Shown here piece after piece: positions 52,180-60,832 of a DNA stretch of 64,000 nucleotides. Where the stretch lies: NCBI GenBank assembly GCA_050946375.1, contig JBMNUT010000005.1:1-64000 (forward strand). Reading direction: 5' to 3'. The stretch's first letter is position 1, and each line of letters opens with the position of its first letter. Source of the DNA: UBA1794 sp050946375 (GTDB taxonomy: Bacteria; Bacteroidota; Bacteroidia; Bacteroidales; Bacteroidaceae). The notes beneath the pieces were generated by a model, which worked only from the letters and a program-made list of their open reading frames with translations, was not told the DNA's origin and made no database searches. The translations under genes were made by a program, and so were the position numbers.

Positions 52180-54987
52180 ATGGCCCTCAAAAAACACTAT
52201 ATATTCTTTCTGGTAGTATTTTGTGCTCTGTTGCAGACAATAGGGCATGTACCCGCAAAAGCAAACATGCATGGGCCGTGGATTAGTGGGGATACGCTGG
52301 AAATGGAGGGGGATACCCTGAAGGAGGCTGTGGGCGATTCTGTGCCTGCAGTACTTATCGATTCCTTAAACCATACGGCCGACTCGATAGCGGCGCTGCC
52401 ACCTGATTCCATAGGAAGCGAGGGATTTGCGGAAGACTCTGTCCCTGAAAAGAAGAAAGACGAGCTGGAAGCTCCGGTTCCCTATACGGCCAACGACTCC
52501 ATTATTTTCACCTTCGATTCGACCAGTGTAACCCATCTCTATGGAAAGAGTAAGGTAACCTACCAGAAGTCGCAGCTCGAGGCGGAAGTCATCTCCATGA
52601 ATATGGACAGCAGTACCGTCTATGCCCACGGTGTGCCGGACTCTACGGGAAAGAGTTTCATCGGGCAGCCGGTTTTTACCGATGGAGGCGTCCCGTATGA
52701 GTCGGAAACTATGCGATACAACTTCAAGTCTAAACGAGGGTTCATCCACAATGTGAATACTCAGCAGGGGGAAGGTTACGTAATCAGCTACAATGCCAAA
52801 AAGGACTCGCTGGATAATCTGTACATGCGCAACGGTCTTTATACGACGTGCGACAACAAAGAGCATCCGCACTTCTACCTGGCATTGACCCGCGCCAAGG
52901 CCCGCGTCAAGAAGAACGTGGTTTTCGGCCCGGCCTACCTCGTGGTCGAAGATGTCCCGCTGCCGCTGGGCATTCCTTTCGGCTTCTTTCCTTTCACGAG
53001 CAGCTATTCTTCCGGATTCCTAATGCCCTCCTATGGTGACGAAATGGAGCGTGGTTTCTATTTGCGCGACGGCGGATATTATTTTGCCATCAGCGACTAC
53101 ATGGATTTGCGCCTGACGGGCGAGATTTTTACGAAAGGAAGCTGGGGCATAAGTGCCGCTTCCAATTACAACAAGCGCTATAAGTTCTCCGGAAACTTCA
53201 ACCTCAGTTATTTGTATACGAAGACGGGCGAGAAGAATATGCCGGACTATTCGGTGTCGAAGGACTTCAAGCTTCAGTGGAGTCACCGGCAGGATTCCAA
53301 GTTCAGGCCCAATACTTCGTTTTCGGCGAGTGTGAACTTCTCGACAAGTTCGTATGAGCATTCCAACCTGGACAGCTATTATAATCCGGCACTCTTCTCG
53401 CAGAATACCAAAACCTCAAGTATTAACTTTACAAAGACTTTCCCCGACCAGAAACTGACGATATCCGGCGGTCTGAACCTGTCGCAGTCTTCCAGCGACT
53501 CCACCATATCGATTTCTTTCCCGAACTTGTCTGTCAGCGTAAGTACCTTCTATCCTTTCAAAAGGAAGAAGGCCGCCGGTTCCGAGCGCTGGTATGAAAA
53601 GATCAGAATGAGCTACTCCGGACAGTTGGCCAACAGCATCACGACGAAAGAAAACCAGCTCCTGAAGTCGAATATCATTAAGGATTGGCGAAACGCCATC
53701 AAGCACGAAATTCCCATCTCGGCCACTTTTACGCTTTTCGACTACATCAGTGTGTCGCCCTCCTTCCGCTATACGGAGCGTTGGTACACCCACAAGGTGA
53801 AGCAGCGCATGGAAAACAACGAACTGGTGCGGGACACCATCTGGGGATTCAACCGCGTCTACAACTATACGGCAAGCCTTGCCTTCTCGACCAAGCTGTA
53901 TGGTATGTACACGCCCGTCTTCGGAAAGAAAATCAAGCAAATCCGCCATGTGTTTACCCCGACGGTAACATTCAGCGCCGCCCCGGACTTCGGAGCCAGG
54001 CGCTATGGCTATTATGATTCATACACCTACATCGACGCCTACGGCCATGAGCAAACCGTAGAATACTCTCCTTATTCCGGCCAGTTATACGGCGTTCCGA
54101 GCCAGGGCAAGACCGGTTCTGTTACGTTCGACGTGTCCAACAACCTGGAGATGAAGGTGGCTTCCAAGCGAGATACCTCGGGAATACGGAAAATAAGCCT
54201 TATCGACGAAATCGGCGGAAGCCTTTCGTACAATATGGCCGCCGCTACCCGCCCGTGGAGCGACCTCAGTTTCCGTTTGCGCCTGAAGTTGAGCAGCAGC
54301 TATACGTTCAACCTGAGCACAAGTTTTGCCACTTATGCCTATGAGTTCGACGAAAACGGAAACGTCCGGGTAGGCGACCGCACGGAATGGTCGTACGGAC
54401 GTTTCGGACGTTTCTCGGGAACCAGCTTTTCCTATTCGTACACGTTCAACAACCAGACCTGGAAAAAGTGGTTTGGCCCTAAGGAGAAAAAGGACGGCGA
54501 AAACTCTACCGGCGAAAGCGAGGGCGAAACGTCGTCCAGCACGTCCAAGTCTAACGGAAAGAAGAAAGAAGTGAAAGAAGAAAAGGCAGTGACCGACAAC
54601 GACGGATATGAGGCATTCAGCATGCCGTGGTCTTTCACTATTTCCTATTCGTGTCGTATTTCCGAGAATACCTCTGCAAAAATCAATCCGAAGAACATGC
54701 GCTATCCCTATCGGCTTACCCACAGTTTGTCGGGAAGCGGTAGCTTGAAAATCAGTAATAAGTGGAGTTTTTCGTTTTCCACCGCCTATGATTTCGATGC
54801 CCACGAGATTGCCACCACAACCTGCAATATCTCGCGCGATCTGCACTGCTTCACCATTACCGGAAGCCTGAATCCTTTTGGCCGTTGGAAGAGCTATAAT
54901 TTCACCATCCGTGCCAAGAGTAGTCTGTTGCAAGACCTGAAGTGGGAGGAAAAGAGCTCGTATTCCAATAACGTGCGCTGGTATTGA
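52180..54987 (+). CDS. lptD: LPS-assembly outer-membrane protein LptD (Bacteroidota type)
   Basis: 935 aa. Signal peptide to about residue 29. A Ser/Asp-rich segment (about 30-105) is followed by an OstA/LptA-like N-terminal domain (STSVTHLYGKSKVTYQKSQLEAEVISM), then LPLGIPFGFFPF, a signature of LptD plugs, and a long C-terminal beta-barrel rich in alternating aromatic strands ending NVRWY. A Ser/Lys/Glu-rich loop (about 775-805) looks like a surface or periplasmic insertion. With LptE it would insert LPS into the outer leaflet. The GH115 gene starts 10 bp after its stop. Confidence 0.88.
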   Translation: MALKKHYIFFLVVFCALLQTIGHVPAKANMHGPWISGDTLEMEGDTLKEAVGDSVPAVLIDSLNHTADSIAALPPDSIGSEGFAEDSVPEKKKDELEAPVPYTANDSIIFTFDSTSVTHLYGKSKVTYQKSQLEAEVISMNMDSSTVYAHGVPDSTGKSFIGQPVFTDGGVPYESETMRYNFKSKRGFIHNVNTQQGEGYVISYNAKKDSLDNLYMRNGLYTTCDNKEHPHFYLALTRAKARVKKNVVFGPAYLVVEDVPLPLGIPFGFFPFTSSYSSGFLMPSYGDEMERGFYLRDGGYYFAISDYMDLRLTGEIFTKGSWGISAASNYNKRYKFSGNFNLSYLYTKTGEKNMPDYSVSKDFKLQWSHRQDSKFRPNTSFSASVNFSTSSYEHSNLDSYYNPALFSQNTKTSSINFTKTFPDQKLTISGGLNLSQSSSDSTISISFPNLSVSVSTFYPFKRKKAAGSERWYEKIRMSYSGQLANSITTKENQLLKSNIIKDWRNAIKHEIPISATFTLFDYISVSPSFRYTERWYTHKVKQRMENNELVRDTIWGFNRVYNYTASLAFSTKLYGMYTPVFGKKIKQIRHVFTPTVTFSAAPDFGARRYGYYDSYTYIDAYGHEQTVEYSPYSGQLYGVPSQGKTGSVTFDVSNNLEMKVASKRDTSGIRKISLIDEIGGSLSYNMAAATRPWSDLSFRLRLKLSSSYTFNLSTSFATYAYEFDENGNVRVGDRTEWSYGRFGRFSGTSFSYSYTFNNQTWKKWFGPKEKKDGENSTGESEGETSSSTSKSNGKKKEVKEEKAVTDNDGYEAFSMPWSFTISYSCRISENTSAKINPKNMRYPYRLTHSLSGSGSLKISNKWSFSFSTAYDFDAHEIATTTCNISRDLHCFTITGSLNPFGRWKSYNFTIRAKSSLLQDLKWEEKSSYSNNVRWY

Positions 54988-54997
54988 TTCGGAAAAT

Positions 54998-57421
54998 ATG
55001 CGAAAGTTTACTCTTAGAATTGCCCTGCTTCTTTTGTTGTGTTCCCTTGTACATGCGCCGCTCATGGCGCAGATTTTGTTTGAGACCGGGCGCACGGCAA
55101 GAATTTATGTAGGCAAGTCGGAAAAAAGCGTAGTGCACATGGCTGCGGACATGCTGCGCAACGATGTAAAGAGCGTGTTCGACGCCCGTTTGCTATCGAT
55201 ATCGGAGCCGGGAGAGGCGGCAGAAATCGTAGCCGGTACGGTCGGAAACCCCGAATTCCGTGCTTTTCTGGATAAAAACCACATCGACATTTCCCAGATA
55301 GAAGGGCAATGGGAAGCCTTTCAGATTGCCACTCTGCACGGAAAGCAAGTCGTCGTTGCCGGAAGCGATGCGCGGGGCTTGGCTTATGGCCTGCTGGAAA
55401 TCTCCCGTATGATAGGCGTTTCGCCGTGGGAGTGGTGGGCCGATGTGGTGCCGGACAAGCGGAAACGCTTCCGGGTGGCTGAGGTTTGCGAAAGCCGGCA
55501 GGCACCTTCCGTGCGTTACCGGGGTATTTTTCTCAACGATGAAGACTGGGGATTGACGCCGTGGTCCACTCATAACTTCGAACCGGAGGCACAAATCAGA
55601 AAAGACATAGATAAGAGCCGTTTCCGCGGGCAGGTCGGACCGAAAACATACGCAAAGATTTTCGAGCTCCTCCTCCGCCTGCGGGCCAATACCTTGTGGC
55701 CGGCCATGCACGAAGTGACGGTGCCGTTCTATTTCGTAGAGGGAAATCGCGAGATGGCCGAGCGTTATGGCATCGTGCTCAGCACGTCCCACTGCGAACC
55801 GATGATGCGCAATTCGGCAACCGAGTGGGATTTGGCCGGAAAGGGAGAATATAATTTCCTGACGAACCGCCAGTCTGTCATCGACTATTGGGCCGACCGG
55901 CTCAAGGAGCTGGGCAATTCGGAAAACATATTCACCATTGGCATGCGTGGCAAGCACGACGGGCGCATGATTGGCGTGAAGAATACGGAAGAGTATAAAG
56001 ACGCACTGTACGAGGTGCTGCACGTACAGGACAGTCTGCTCCGCGCTTACATCAGTCCGGACAGCGAAAGTTTGCCCCAGCAGTTCATCCCTTACAAAGA
56101 AGTGCTCGACGTGTACCGCGCAGGCTTGCAGGTTCCGGAACATGTCACGCTCGTTTGGCCTGACGACAACTACGGTTATATCCGTCACTTCCCCGATTCG
56201 GCCGAACAGGCTCGCCCGGGTGGAAACGGAGTCTATTACCACACCTCTTATTGGGGCGAGCCGCACGATTTTCTGTGGTTGGGTATTGTGCAACCGGCCT
56301 TGATGTATCAGCAGATGAGGCTGGCCTACGACCGGAACATGCGGGCCATCTGGATACTCAACGTGGGCGATATCAAACCTTCCGAGTACCTGACCGAATT
56401 TTTCCTCGACCTTGCCTGGAATATCGGCCTGCCCGGAAGTGAAGCAGGCAGCGGAGTCGTACGTTCTCACCTGGGTAACTGGCTGAAACGGACTTTCGGT
56501 GACCGGGTGGGGGAGCAGCTTTTGCCGCTGATGGACAGTTTCTATCTTCTTTCCCACGTCCGTAAGCCCGAATTCATGGGCAATACGCGTACTTATGACC
56601 GCCGCTATCAGAAAATAGCCGACCTCCCTTGGACAAACGAAGAGGTAGTCGGACGGCTGGAGCAGTTCGAAAAACTGGCCGGCGGCGTGGAAAAGTGGTC
56701 GGCCCTCTTGCCCGAAAACCGGAAGGAGGCCTATTTTCAGTTGATTCAGTACCCCGTGTTGGCATCTTATGAGATGAATAAAAAGATGCTCTATGCCCAA
56801 TTGGCCCGTCATACTCCGGCCGATAGCGCAGCGTTGTGGGCAAAGTCCGATGCAGCCTACGACAGTATCGTCACGCTCACGCAGCGTTACAACGCTTTGT
56901 GCGACGGAAAGTGGAACGGCATCATGAGCTACTGTCCGCGTAATTTGCCCGTCTTTGGACGAGTGCCTCATACCGTGTCTGAATCGGGGCAGGACGATGC
57001 CCGCCCCCTGCCGCGCCAGTCGTGGGACGGCACGGAGTATTCATCCGTTTCAGGCACTTGTACGGTCGTCGACGGCCTGGGGCATTCGGGAAAAGCCGTG
57101 TGCCTCTCGAAAAATACTACGGTAGAATACGCTTTCCGGGGCAATACTTTCGACACGTTGACCGTGACCGTATGCCTGTTGCCGGTGCATGCCGTGGAGA
57201 ATGGGCGTCTGCGTTTTTCGCTGTCTGTGGCAGGCGCAAACTCCGAACCGCACGTCTTCGACTGCGAGACAGCCGAGTACAGCGAGGAGTGGAAGGCCAA
57301 TATTTTGCGGGCGCAGGCAGTGAAAACGGCCCGAATCCCCTGTGCGGGCGAGAACGGGCGCATCATACTTACCGCTATCGACGAGGGAGTCGTTGTCGAC
57401 CGGGTAATCCTTTCGGAATAA
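54998..57421 (+). CDS. GH115-family alpha-glucuronidase
   Basis: 807 aa. Signal peptide (ALLLLLCSLVHAPLMAQ). GH115 hallmarks: VRYRGIFLNDEDWGLTPWS near 170, YAKIFELLLRLRANTLWPAM near 210, STSHCEPMMRN near 260, FTIGMRGKHDGRMIG near 310, VWPDDNYGYIRHFP near 385 and a helical domain with the ELLERLE-like region. GH115 enzymes release 4-O-methyl-glucuronic acid from xylan or similar glycans. C-terminus is a small beta domain (about 680-805). Ten bp after lptD, an odd partner. Its last codons and stop are part of a 22-bp repeat unit. Confidence 0.9.
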   Translation: MRKFTLRIALLLLLCSLVHAPLMAQILFETGRTARIYVGKSEKSVVHMAADMLRNDVKSVFDARLLSISEPGEAAEIVAGTVGNPEFRAFLDKNHIDISQIEGQWEAFQIATLHGKQVVVAGSDARGLAYGLLEISRMIGVSPWEWWADVVPDKRKRFRVAEVCESRQAPSVRYRGIFLNDEDWGLTPWSTHNFEPEAQIRKDIDKSRFRGQVGPKTYAKIFELLLRLRANTLWPAMHEVTVPFYFVEGNREMAERYGIVLSTSHCEPMMRNSATEWDLAGKGEYNFLTNRQSVIDYWADRLKELGNSENIFTIGMRGKHDGRMIGVKNTEEYKDALYEVLHVQDSLLRAYISPDSESLPQQFIPYKEVLDVYRAGLQVPEHVTLVWPDDNYGYIRHFPDSAEQARPGGNGVYYHTSYWGEPHDFLWLGIVQPALMYQQMRLAYDRNMRAIWILNVGDIKPSEYLTEFFLDLAWNIGLPGSEAGSGVVRSHLGNWLKRTFGDRVGEQLLPLMDSFYLLSHVRKPEFMGNTRTYDRRYQKIADLPWTNEEVVGRLEQFEKLAGGVEKWSALLPENRKEAYFQLIQYPVLASYEMNKKMLYAQLARHTPADSAALWAKSDAAYDSIVTLTQRYNALCDGKWNGIMSYCPRNLPVFGRVPHTVSESGQDDARPLPRQSWDGTEYSSVSGTCTVVDGLGHSGKAVCLSKNTTVEYAFRGNTFDTLTVTVCLLPVHAVENGRLRFSLSVAGANSEPHVFDCETAEYSEEWKANILRAQAVKTARIPCAGENGRIILTAIDEGVVVDRVILSE

Positions 57422-57497
57422 GTGCCAGCACTTTTCCGCGAGAGTCGGGGCACTTCCGGCAAAAAGCCCTGCCGCTTTTGTCCGTTTCCGGCTTCGC
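57410..57497 (+). repeat. Four tandem 22-bp repeat units overlapping the GH115 stop codon
   Basis: Units at 57410-57431, 57432-57453, 57454-57475 and 57476-57497 (last one decayed). The first contains CTTTCGGAATAAGTGCC, in which TAA is the GH115 stop codon, so the repeat supplies the end of the gene. Confidence 0.75.
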
Positions 57498-57536
57498 TTT
57501 CGGCGCGACGTCTGCCCTCTCACTCATAAACTACTT

Positions 57537-58427
57537 ATGAATATGGAAAAGAACACATCAACCCTTCGTTTGATTTACCCGCAATGGCAGGGAGCCGACG
57601 TCGTGCGTTTGCTCCCCGAGCTTCGAGACAATCCGGCCGATGCCGCCCGTGGCTATTTCCTGGGCGCCCGCCTGCTGGAGTTTCTCGCCCCCGACAATGG
57701 GCAGGAGACGCTGGTCGTCCCCGTATCCACCGAGATGACCGACCGCGAAGTGACGGACGGAGTGATGGACCGCGACGTTATTCTCCGTCAGACGGAAGCC
57801 GCTTTGGCCATGCTCAGTGCCGCCAATCCCGACAAGATCGTGACCTTGGGCGGAGAATGCTCCGTGAGTGTCGCCCCGTTCACCTACCTTGCCGCCAAGT
57901 ACGGCGGCGATGTGGCCCTGATCTGGATAGACGCGCATCCCGACATTACGCTCCCCGGCGATGTTTATGCAGGCTACCACGCCATGGCCGTTACCGCCTG
58001 CATGGGATTGGGCGAGCAGAAAATCATTTCTGCCCTGCCCGCCCGGATAGAGGCTTCCCGCATTTTGTACGTAGGCCTACGCAACTGGGAGCGCGAGGAG
58101 ATTGAATTGCGGCAGAAGCAGTACGGCATTCCCCATCTCACCTGCGCCGACGTGGCAGAGGACAGCCGCGCCGTCCTCAAGTGGCTGCGTTCTTGCGGAG
58201 CCTCCAAGGTCCTTATCCATTTTGACATGGACGTTTTGGATCCCGCCGAGATAGTAGCTGCCGCCGGCCCCGAGCCGGACGGGATGAAGCTGGCACAAGT
58301 CGTACGGGTCATCAATGACATTGCCGCAGAAAAGGAAGTCGTCGGGCTGACCGTTGCAGAGCCTATGCCCCGCATCGCCATCCGTCTTAAGAATATGCTG
58401 AGCCGGCTGCCGCTGCTGAATCAATAA
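57537..58427 (+). CDS. Arginase/agmatinase-family ureohydrolase-like protein
   Basis: 296 aa. Three family motifs: GGECS near 103 (normally GG-Asp-His-Ser; here Cys replaces the metal-binding His), IDAHPD near 129 (all ligands kept) and HFDMDVLDP near 223 (both Asp kept). The rest of the arginase alpha/beta fold looks complete. The family hydrolyses guanidino groups (arginine, agmatine, formiminoglutamate) with two Mn ions; the altered first ligand means the substrate or metal set may differ. An HAD hydrolase gene follows 23 bp later. Confidence 0.85.
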   Translation: MNMEKNTSTLRLIYPQWQGADVVRLLPELRDNPADAARGYFLGARLLEFLAPDNGQETLVVPVSTEMTDREVTDGVMDRDVILRQTEAALAMLSAANPDKIVTLGGECSVSVAPFTYLAAKYGGDVALIWIDAHPDITLPGDVYAGYHAMAVTACMGLGEQKIISALPARIEASRILYVGLRNWEREEIELRQKQYGIPHLTCADVAEDSRAVLKWLRSCGASKVLIHFDMDVLDPAEIVAAAGPEPDGMKLAQVVRVINDIAAEKEVVGLTVAEPMPRIAIRLKNMLSRLPLLNQ

Positions 58428-58450
58428 CTTTTCAGAATTTCCCTGTTGCT

Positions 58451-59209
58451 ATGAATCAAGAAAACGATAAAGAACGCTTTGAGCGTGCGGTCCGTTCCTA
58501 TCTGGAGGGGCATCACTACGACCGGTTGCGCCTGCACAACGTATTGTTCGACATGGATGGCGTGCTCTTCGACTCCATGCCTTATCACGCCAAGGCCTGG
58601 AACAAATCGATGAAAGAGTTCGGCCTCGATTTACCCGAGGCTGAGGCTTTCCTCCACGAGGGGCGCACCGGTGCCGGAACCATCGACATCGTTATGCAGA
58701 GAGAGTGGGGCCGTAAGCCGACGGAGGCCGAGATTCGTGAAATTTACGCCCGCAAATCAGAAATCTTCAATGCCTTTCCGCAAGCCGGGCCTATGCCGGG
58801 CGCGCGTGGGCTGGTGGAAAAGATGCGGCGCGACGGCCTGGTGGCACAGATCGTTACCGGTTCCGGACAAAAGTCCCTGCTCGCTCGCATAGAGCAGAGC
58901 TATCCTGGGCTATTCGAAGCCCGATTTATGGTAACGGCTTTCGATGTTCGCTACGGGAAGCCCGATCCTGAGCCATACCTCATGGGCTTGCAGAAAGCAG
59001 GCATAGGGCCGGATGAAGCCATCGTAGTGGAAAATGCTCCGCTCGGCGTGCAGGCCGGTCACGATGCGGGCATCTTTACCGTAGCAGTCAATACGGGTCC
59101 GCTGCCCGACGAGGCACTTTTAGAAGCCGGTGCCGACCTTCTGTTCCCCTCCATGCAGGCCTTTGCCGACAGCTGGGAGACGTTTTTCGCCGCGACAAGC
59201 GTCGGTTGA
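58451..59209 (+). CDS. HAD-family phosphatase, beta-phosphoglucomutase-like
   Basis: 252 aa. HAD motif I LFDMDGVLFD (Asp34 nucleophile, Asp36 acid), helical cap, motif II IVTGSG near 137, motif III Lys in YGKPDPEPY near 178 and motif IV VVENAPLGVQAG. This is the class with C1-cap such as phosphoglycolate phosphatase and beta-phosphoglucomutase; the substrate is not fixed by sequence. Likely co-transcribed with the ureohydrolase gene. Confidence 0.9.
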   Translation: MNQENDKERFERAVRSYLEGHHYDRLRLHNVLFDMDGVLFDSMPYHAKAWNKSMKEFGLDLPEAEAFLHEGRTGAGTIDIVMQREWGRKPTEAEIREIYARKSEIFNAFPQAGPMPGARGLVEKMRRDGLVAQIVTGSGQKSLLARIEQSYPGLFEARFMVTAFDVRYGKPDPEPYLMGLQKAGIGPDEAIVVENAPLGVQAGHDAGIFTVAVNTGPLPDEALLEAGADLLFPSMQAFADSWETFFAATSVG

Positions 59210-59280
59210 CGCGTAGCGCGCCGCGCCCGGCAATGCGCCGCTGCGGGTCGCATGCGAAGAAATACTGCCCCTTTTAATGA

Positions 59281-59316
59281 AACAGCGGGACTTCCCCAAA
59301 AGGAAGTCCCGCTGTT
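59281..59316. terminator. Bidirectional terminator between convergent genes
   Basis: ACAGCGGGACTTCC (59282-59295) pairs perfectly with 59302-59315; the flanks are moderately T-rich on both strands. Confidence 0.8.
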
Positions 59317-59334
59317 CTGTTTGTAGGTAGGAGG

Positions 59335-60513
59335 TTACCCTTTGCAGGCGATGCGGAAGATGGCTTCCGTATCGGCGGGGGCAAGCCGCTTGAAGAAGCC
59401 TATTGTGGGGCCTTTGTGCAGGTGAAGCCGCCGTACCAGCTCGGGGATGTCTTCTTCGCGTGCGCCGATTTCACCGAAGGTGAGCGGCATGTTGATTGAG
59501 TGGAAGAACTCTTTCAGCCGACGGATGCCCTCGCGTGCGTCGGCCACGGCATCGCCGCTGTCGGAAACCTGCATGACGCGGTGGGCAAACTGGGACAGTT
59601 TTTCGCTTTTCTCCTCGGCCAGATACGTCATCCAGGCGGGCACGATGACGGCAAGTCCCGCTCCGTGCGTCACGTTGTACAGGGCGCTCAGCTCGTGTTC
59701 CATGAAGTGCGATGCCCAATCCTCCTCGCGTCCCGTGCCGCAGATGCCGCCGTGGGCGATGGTTCCGGCCCACATTATGTTGGCGCGTGCGTCGTAGTCG
59801 TTCGGGTCCTGCAGCAGTTTTCGTGCTTCCTCCATGATGCTGACCAAAGCGCCCTCGCACAATCGGTCAGTCAGGCCGCATCCCGGCGTATTGGTGAAGT
59901 ACCGTTCCATGATGTGCACCATCATGTCCACGATTCCGGCAGCGGTCTGGTGGGGAGGCAGGGTGAAAGTCAGCTCGGGGTTCATGATTGAGAACTTCGG
60001 GCGCAAGGCTCTGGGCGTGCGGAGGCTGATTTTCTGCATGCCCTGCCGCAGCGTGATGACGCTGTTGCCGCTGGCTTCGCTGCCGGCGGCGGGTATGGTG
60101 AGCACGACCCCTACGGGCAAAGCCGTTTCCACGGTCGCTTTTCCGCAAAAGAAGTCCCAGAAGTCGCCTTCGTAGGGCACTCCGCAGGCAATGGCCTTGG
60201 CCGTATCGATGACCGACCCGCCGCCTACGGGCAGGAGGAAGTCGATTTGTTCGCGGCGCGCCAGGTCGATGCCTTCGCGCACCTTGTCGTCCAGCGGATT
60301 GGGCTGCACGCCTCCCATGAGGACGTAGGGTATTTTCCGTTCGTCCAGCGTCTGTTTTACGCGGTCGAGCAGGCCGCTGCGCACGACGGAGCCGCCGCCG
60401 TAGACGATGAGTACGCGCCGTGCGCCGTAGCGCAGCAGGGCTTCGCCGGTCTGCGCCTCGGCATTGTGTCCGAAGATGAACTCTGTCGGACTGTAGTACA
60501 TGAAGTCGTTCAT
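59335..60513 (-). CDS. Iron-containing alcohol dehydrogenase (butanol dehydrogenase/YqhD-like)
   Basis: 392 aa from start MNDFMYYSPTEFIFG; upstream in-frame codons are made of 22-bp repeats and are rejected. NAD(P)-binding GGGSV near 97 (LPVGGGSVIDTAKA) and the metal ligands Asp (IVDMMVHIMERYF), His in the same motif, and two His in HELSALYNVTHGAGL are present. It reduces aldehydes with NADPH or NADH and Fe(II) or another divalent metal, in the cytoplasm. Confidence 0.93.
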   Translation of the reverse strand: MNDFMYYSPTEFIFGHNAEAQTGEALLRYGARRVLIVYGGGSVVRSGLLDRVKQTLDERKIPYVLMGGVQPNPLDDKVREGIDLARREQIDFLLPVGGGSVIDTAKAIACGVPYEGDFWDFFCGKATVETALPVGVVLTIPAAGSEASGNSVITLRQGMQKISLRTPRALRPKFSIMNPELTFTLPPHQTAAGIVDMMVHIMERYFTNTPGCGLTDRLCEGALVSIMEEARKLLQDPNDYDARANIMWAGTIAHGGICGTGREEDWASHFMEHELSALYNVTHGAGLAVIVPAWMTYLAEEKSEKLSQFAHRVMQVSDSGDAVADAREGIRRLKEFFHSINMPLTFGEIGAREEDIPELVRRLHLHKGPTIGFFKRLAPADTEAIFRIACKG

Positions 60514-60571
60514 AAGAATTATTGGATTTGTGAAGTGATTCGTCGCAGGGAAGCCTCTGTCGGTGCCGTAC

Positions 60572-60681
60572 TTTTCCGCCGGAGCCTTGCCGCTTTCCGG
60601 GAAAAGCCTTGCATGTTTTCCGCAAAAGTCTTGCATCTTTTTCGAAAAAGTCTTGCCGCTTTCCGCAGGGCGGGGCAGCGC
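60572..60681 (+). repeat. Best-preserved 22-bp tandem repeat array (four clear units plus one decayed)
   Basis: Units 60572-60593, 60594-60615, 60616-60637, 60638-60659 and the decayed 60660-60681, with no spacers. Each is TTTTCCG[C/G] plus an A-rich arm (palindromic half) then G[C/T]CTTGC[A/C][G/T][C/G]. The array lies between the alcohol dehydrogenase start and the GH2 promoter. Confidence 0.9.
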
Positions 60682-60797
60682 GCTTCCTCCATGCAAAGTA
60701 AGGTAATCGGCCGATAACGTACAACTTCCTGCCCGTTTTTTTGCCCCTTCCGCCGGAAAACATAGCCCCGGGGAGCGAGGAATTGTATCAATTTCGT

Positions 60798-60805
60798 TAT
60801 TTTTG
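60798..60805 (+). promoter_or_regulatory. -7 promoter box for the GH2 gene
   Basis: TATTTTTG matches TAnnTTTG, 27 nt before the start codon; no clear -33 element. Confidence 0.55.
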
Positions 60806-60832
60806 TCCCCACATCCATACCTTTATTTCCTC

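Noticed and set aside
60572..60681. CRISPR array
   Set aside because: The 22-bp units are contiguous and all vary around one consensus; there are no unique spacers and no cas genes.
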